Source: Spirochaetaceae bacterium (GTDB lineage Bacteria; Spirochaetota; Spirochaetia; WRBN01). From it: 13,854 nucleotides of DNA. The position numbers were made by a program, and so were the translations under genes. The notes under the pieces are model-generated. The model had not been told where the DNA came from, searched no databases, and was given only the letters and a program-made list of their open reading frames with translations. Where the stretch lies: positions 1 to 13,854 of the forward strand of contig JAHHUI010000033.1 of assembly GCA_020024055.1 (NCBI GenBank). Reading direction: 5' to 3'. This document shows, piece by piece, positions 12,997 to 13,854 of the stretch. Numbering within the stretch: position 1 is the stretch's first letter; each line of letters opens with the position of its first letter.

Positions 12997-13854
12997 ATGA
13001 AGGTTGCAATTAATGGTTTTGGACGCATCGGGCGTCTTGTGTTTCAGGCATTGGTTTCTCAGAAGCTGCTGGGCAGCGCAAATGGGAAGATTAATGTGGT
13101 GGCTGTGGTGGATGTGGCACCAGATGCGGATTATTTTGCTTATCAGCTGAAGTATGATTCCGTGCAGGGACGCATGAAGGCTAAGATTGAGACTAAGAAA
13201 AGTAGCGACAAGCTGGAAAGCCCGGATATCTTGGTGATTAACGGCCATGAAGTGCGTTGTGTCGCCGCCGTGAAGGATTTGAAAGAGTTGCCTTGGCGCA
13301 GCCTGGGTGTGGACTATGTCATTGAGTCTACAGGTATTTTCACTGATCTGGAAAAAGCCAGAGGCCATATCGATGCCGGTGCTAAGAAAGTGATTATTTC
13401 TGCTCCTGGCAAGGGCGGCGTGAAGACTATTGTGATGGGTGTGAACCACGAGGAATATAACAGCAATGAGCATCACATTGTTTCCAATGCCAGCTGTACG
13501 ACAAACTGTCTGGCTCCGCTGGTTCATGTGTTGCTGAAGGAAAATATTGGTATTGAAACCGGTTTGATGACCACAATCCATTCTTACACAGCAACTCAGA
13601 AAGTGGTGGACGGCCCCAGCAAGAAAGACTGGCGTGGCGGTCGTGCCGCAGCGATTAACATTATTCCCAGCACAACAGGTGCTGCCAAGGCCGTGGCCGA
13701 AGTGGTTCCCGCTGTGAAGGGCAAGTTACATGGTATGGCATTCCGCGTGCCCACTCCCACTGTTTCTGTGGTAGACCTGACATTCCGCTCGGGCAAGAGC
13801 ACATCTATTTCACGCATTGATTCTTTGCTGCGCAAAGCTTCTCGCACTTATCTC
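12997..13854 (+). CDS. gap: Glyceraldehyde-3-phosphate dehydrogenase (3' end missing)
   Basis: The first 286 residues of a phosphorylating, NAD-dependent GAPDH of glycolysis; the gene runs off the window edge. The Rossmann motif is NGFGRIGR (6-13), followed by the acidic residue of VAVVD that favours NAD. The active-site Cys is C167 in SNASCTTNC, and H195 in TTIHSYTATQK is its partner. The phosphate-binding block GGRAAAINIIPSTTGAAKAV is present. The spacing C167-H195 is 28, one more than in E. coli GAPDH, and an insertion-bearing segment at about 62-85 with VINGHEVRC is also longer. Both features and blocks such as YFAYQLKYDSVQG and LPWRSLGVDYVIESTG resemble kinetoplastid glycosomal GAPDH rather than the common bacterial enzyme. 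The start is supported by the strong GGGGGAAGGA 6 nt upstream. A complete protein of about 340-360 residues is expected. Confidence 0.97.
   Translation, partial: MKVAINGFGRIGRLVFQALVSQKLLGSANGKINVVAVVDVAPDADYFAYQLKYDSVQGRMKAKIETKKSSDKLESPDILVINGHEVRCVAAVKDLKELPWRSLGVDYVIESTGIFTDLEKARGHIDAGAKKVIISAPGKGGVKTIVMGVNHEEYNSNEHHIVSNASCTTNCLAPLVHVLLKENIGIETGLMTTIHSYTATQKVVDGPSKKDWRGGRAAAINIIPSTTGAAKAVAEVVPAVKGKLHGMAFRVPTPTVSVVDLTFRSGKSTSISRIDSLLRKASRTYL

Noticed and set aside
12919..13581. A 220-codon open frame on the minus strand opposite gap
   Set aside because: It lies entirely antisense to a clear GAPDH gene, is rich in His, Gln and Asn as antisense translations are, and shows no signal or domain.
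1..13854. CRISPR array, tRNA/rRNA genes, insertion sequences, toxin-antitoxin or defence genes
   Set aside because: No regularly spaced repeats, cloverleaf-like intergenic sequence, transposase motifs or small toxin-like gene pairs were found; intergenic gaps are all under 200 bp.

Overview
The window reads as a chromosomal segment of a spirochaete (Spirochaetota; genus not resolvable from sequence alone). The main evidence is a flagellar sheath protein of the FlaA family, which is restricted to spirochaetes, next to a TlyC/CorC-type CBS protein and a membrane HD-domain PgpH protein in the conserved pgpH-ybeY-corC order. Base composition is moderate. The left-most gene and the intergenic regions are visibly richer in A+T. 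No transposase, integrase, CRISPR array, tRNA or rRNA was seen. The window is mostly housekeeping genes with an unusual flagellar gene in the middle.

Layout. (1) 14-2290, minus strand: an exported alpha-carbonic anhydrase and a DUF1254/DUF1214 envelope protein. The carbonic anhydrase has its own perfect-consensus promoter, with a 24-bp palindrome at the predicted transcription start. (2) 2470-5807, plus strand: clpB (protein disaggregase), translationally coupled by an ATGA overlap to an unrecognised lipoprotein. An inverted repeat upstream of clpB is not CIRCE. (3) 5808-7590: flaA, transcribed from a perfect TTGACA-N17-TATAAT promoter whose -10 lies inside a palindrome. Both consensus half-boxes of a sigma-28 promoter lie just upstream, but too far apart. 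The encoded FlaA is about 494 residues and contains two FlaA-like domains joined by a Pro/Thr/Ala linker, plus a recent-looking 27-bp in-frame tandem duplication. A 19-bp hairpin follows the gene. (4) 7591-12925: a tightly packed run pgpH (c-di-AMP phosphodiesterase), ybeY (rRNA maturation endoribonuclease), corC/tlyC (CBS protein) and an exported TPR protein with a CsgG/FlgT-like C-terminus. Adjacent genes overlap or lie within 8 nt. (5) 12997 to the right edge: gap (GAPDH), incomplete, with its own promoter whose -35 overlaps the stop codon of the TPR gene. Its sequence resembles kinetoplastid glycosomal GAPDH.

How the genes fit together. ClpB, YbeY and GAPDH are core proteostasis, ribosome and glycolysis functions. 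PgpH and CorC connect c-di-AMP turnover and ion or membrane homeostasis. FlaA serves the periplasmic flagellum, and the TPR protein may be an envelope or flagellar accessory factor. Three promoters in the window (carbonic anhydrase, flaA, gap) share an exact TTGACA -35 with 17-bp spacing, which supports a conventional sigma-70 in this organism.

The best candidates for something not previously described are the tandem-domain FlaA with its layered promoter region, the palindrome at the carbonic anhydrase start site, the ClpB-coupled lipoprotein, and the TPR-CsgG/FlgT-like fusion. I did not find a defence island or other large novel system.
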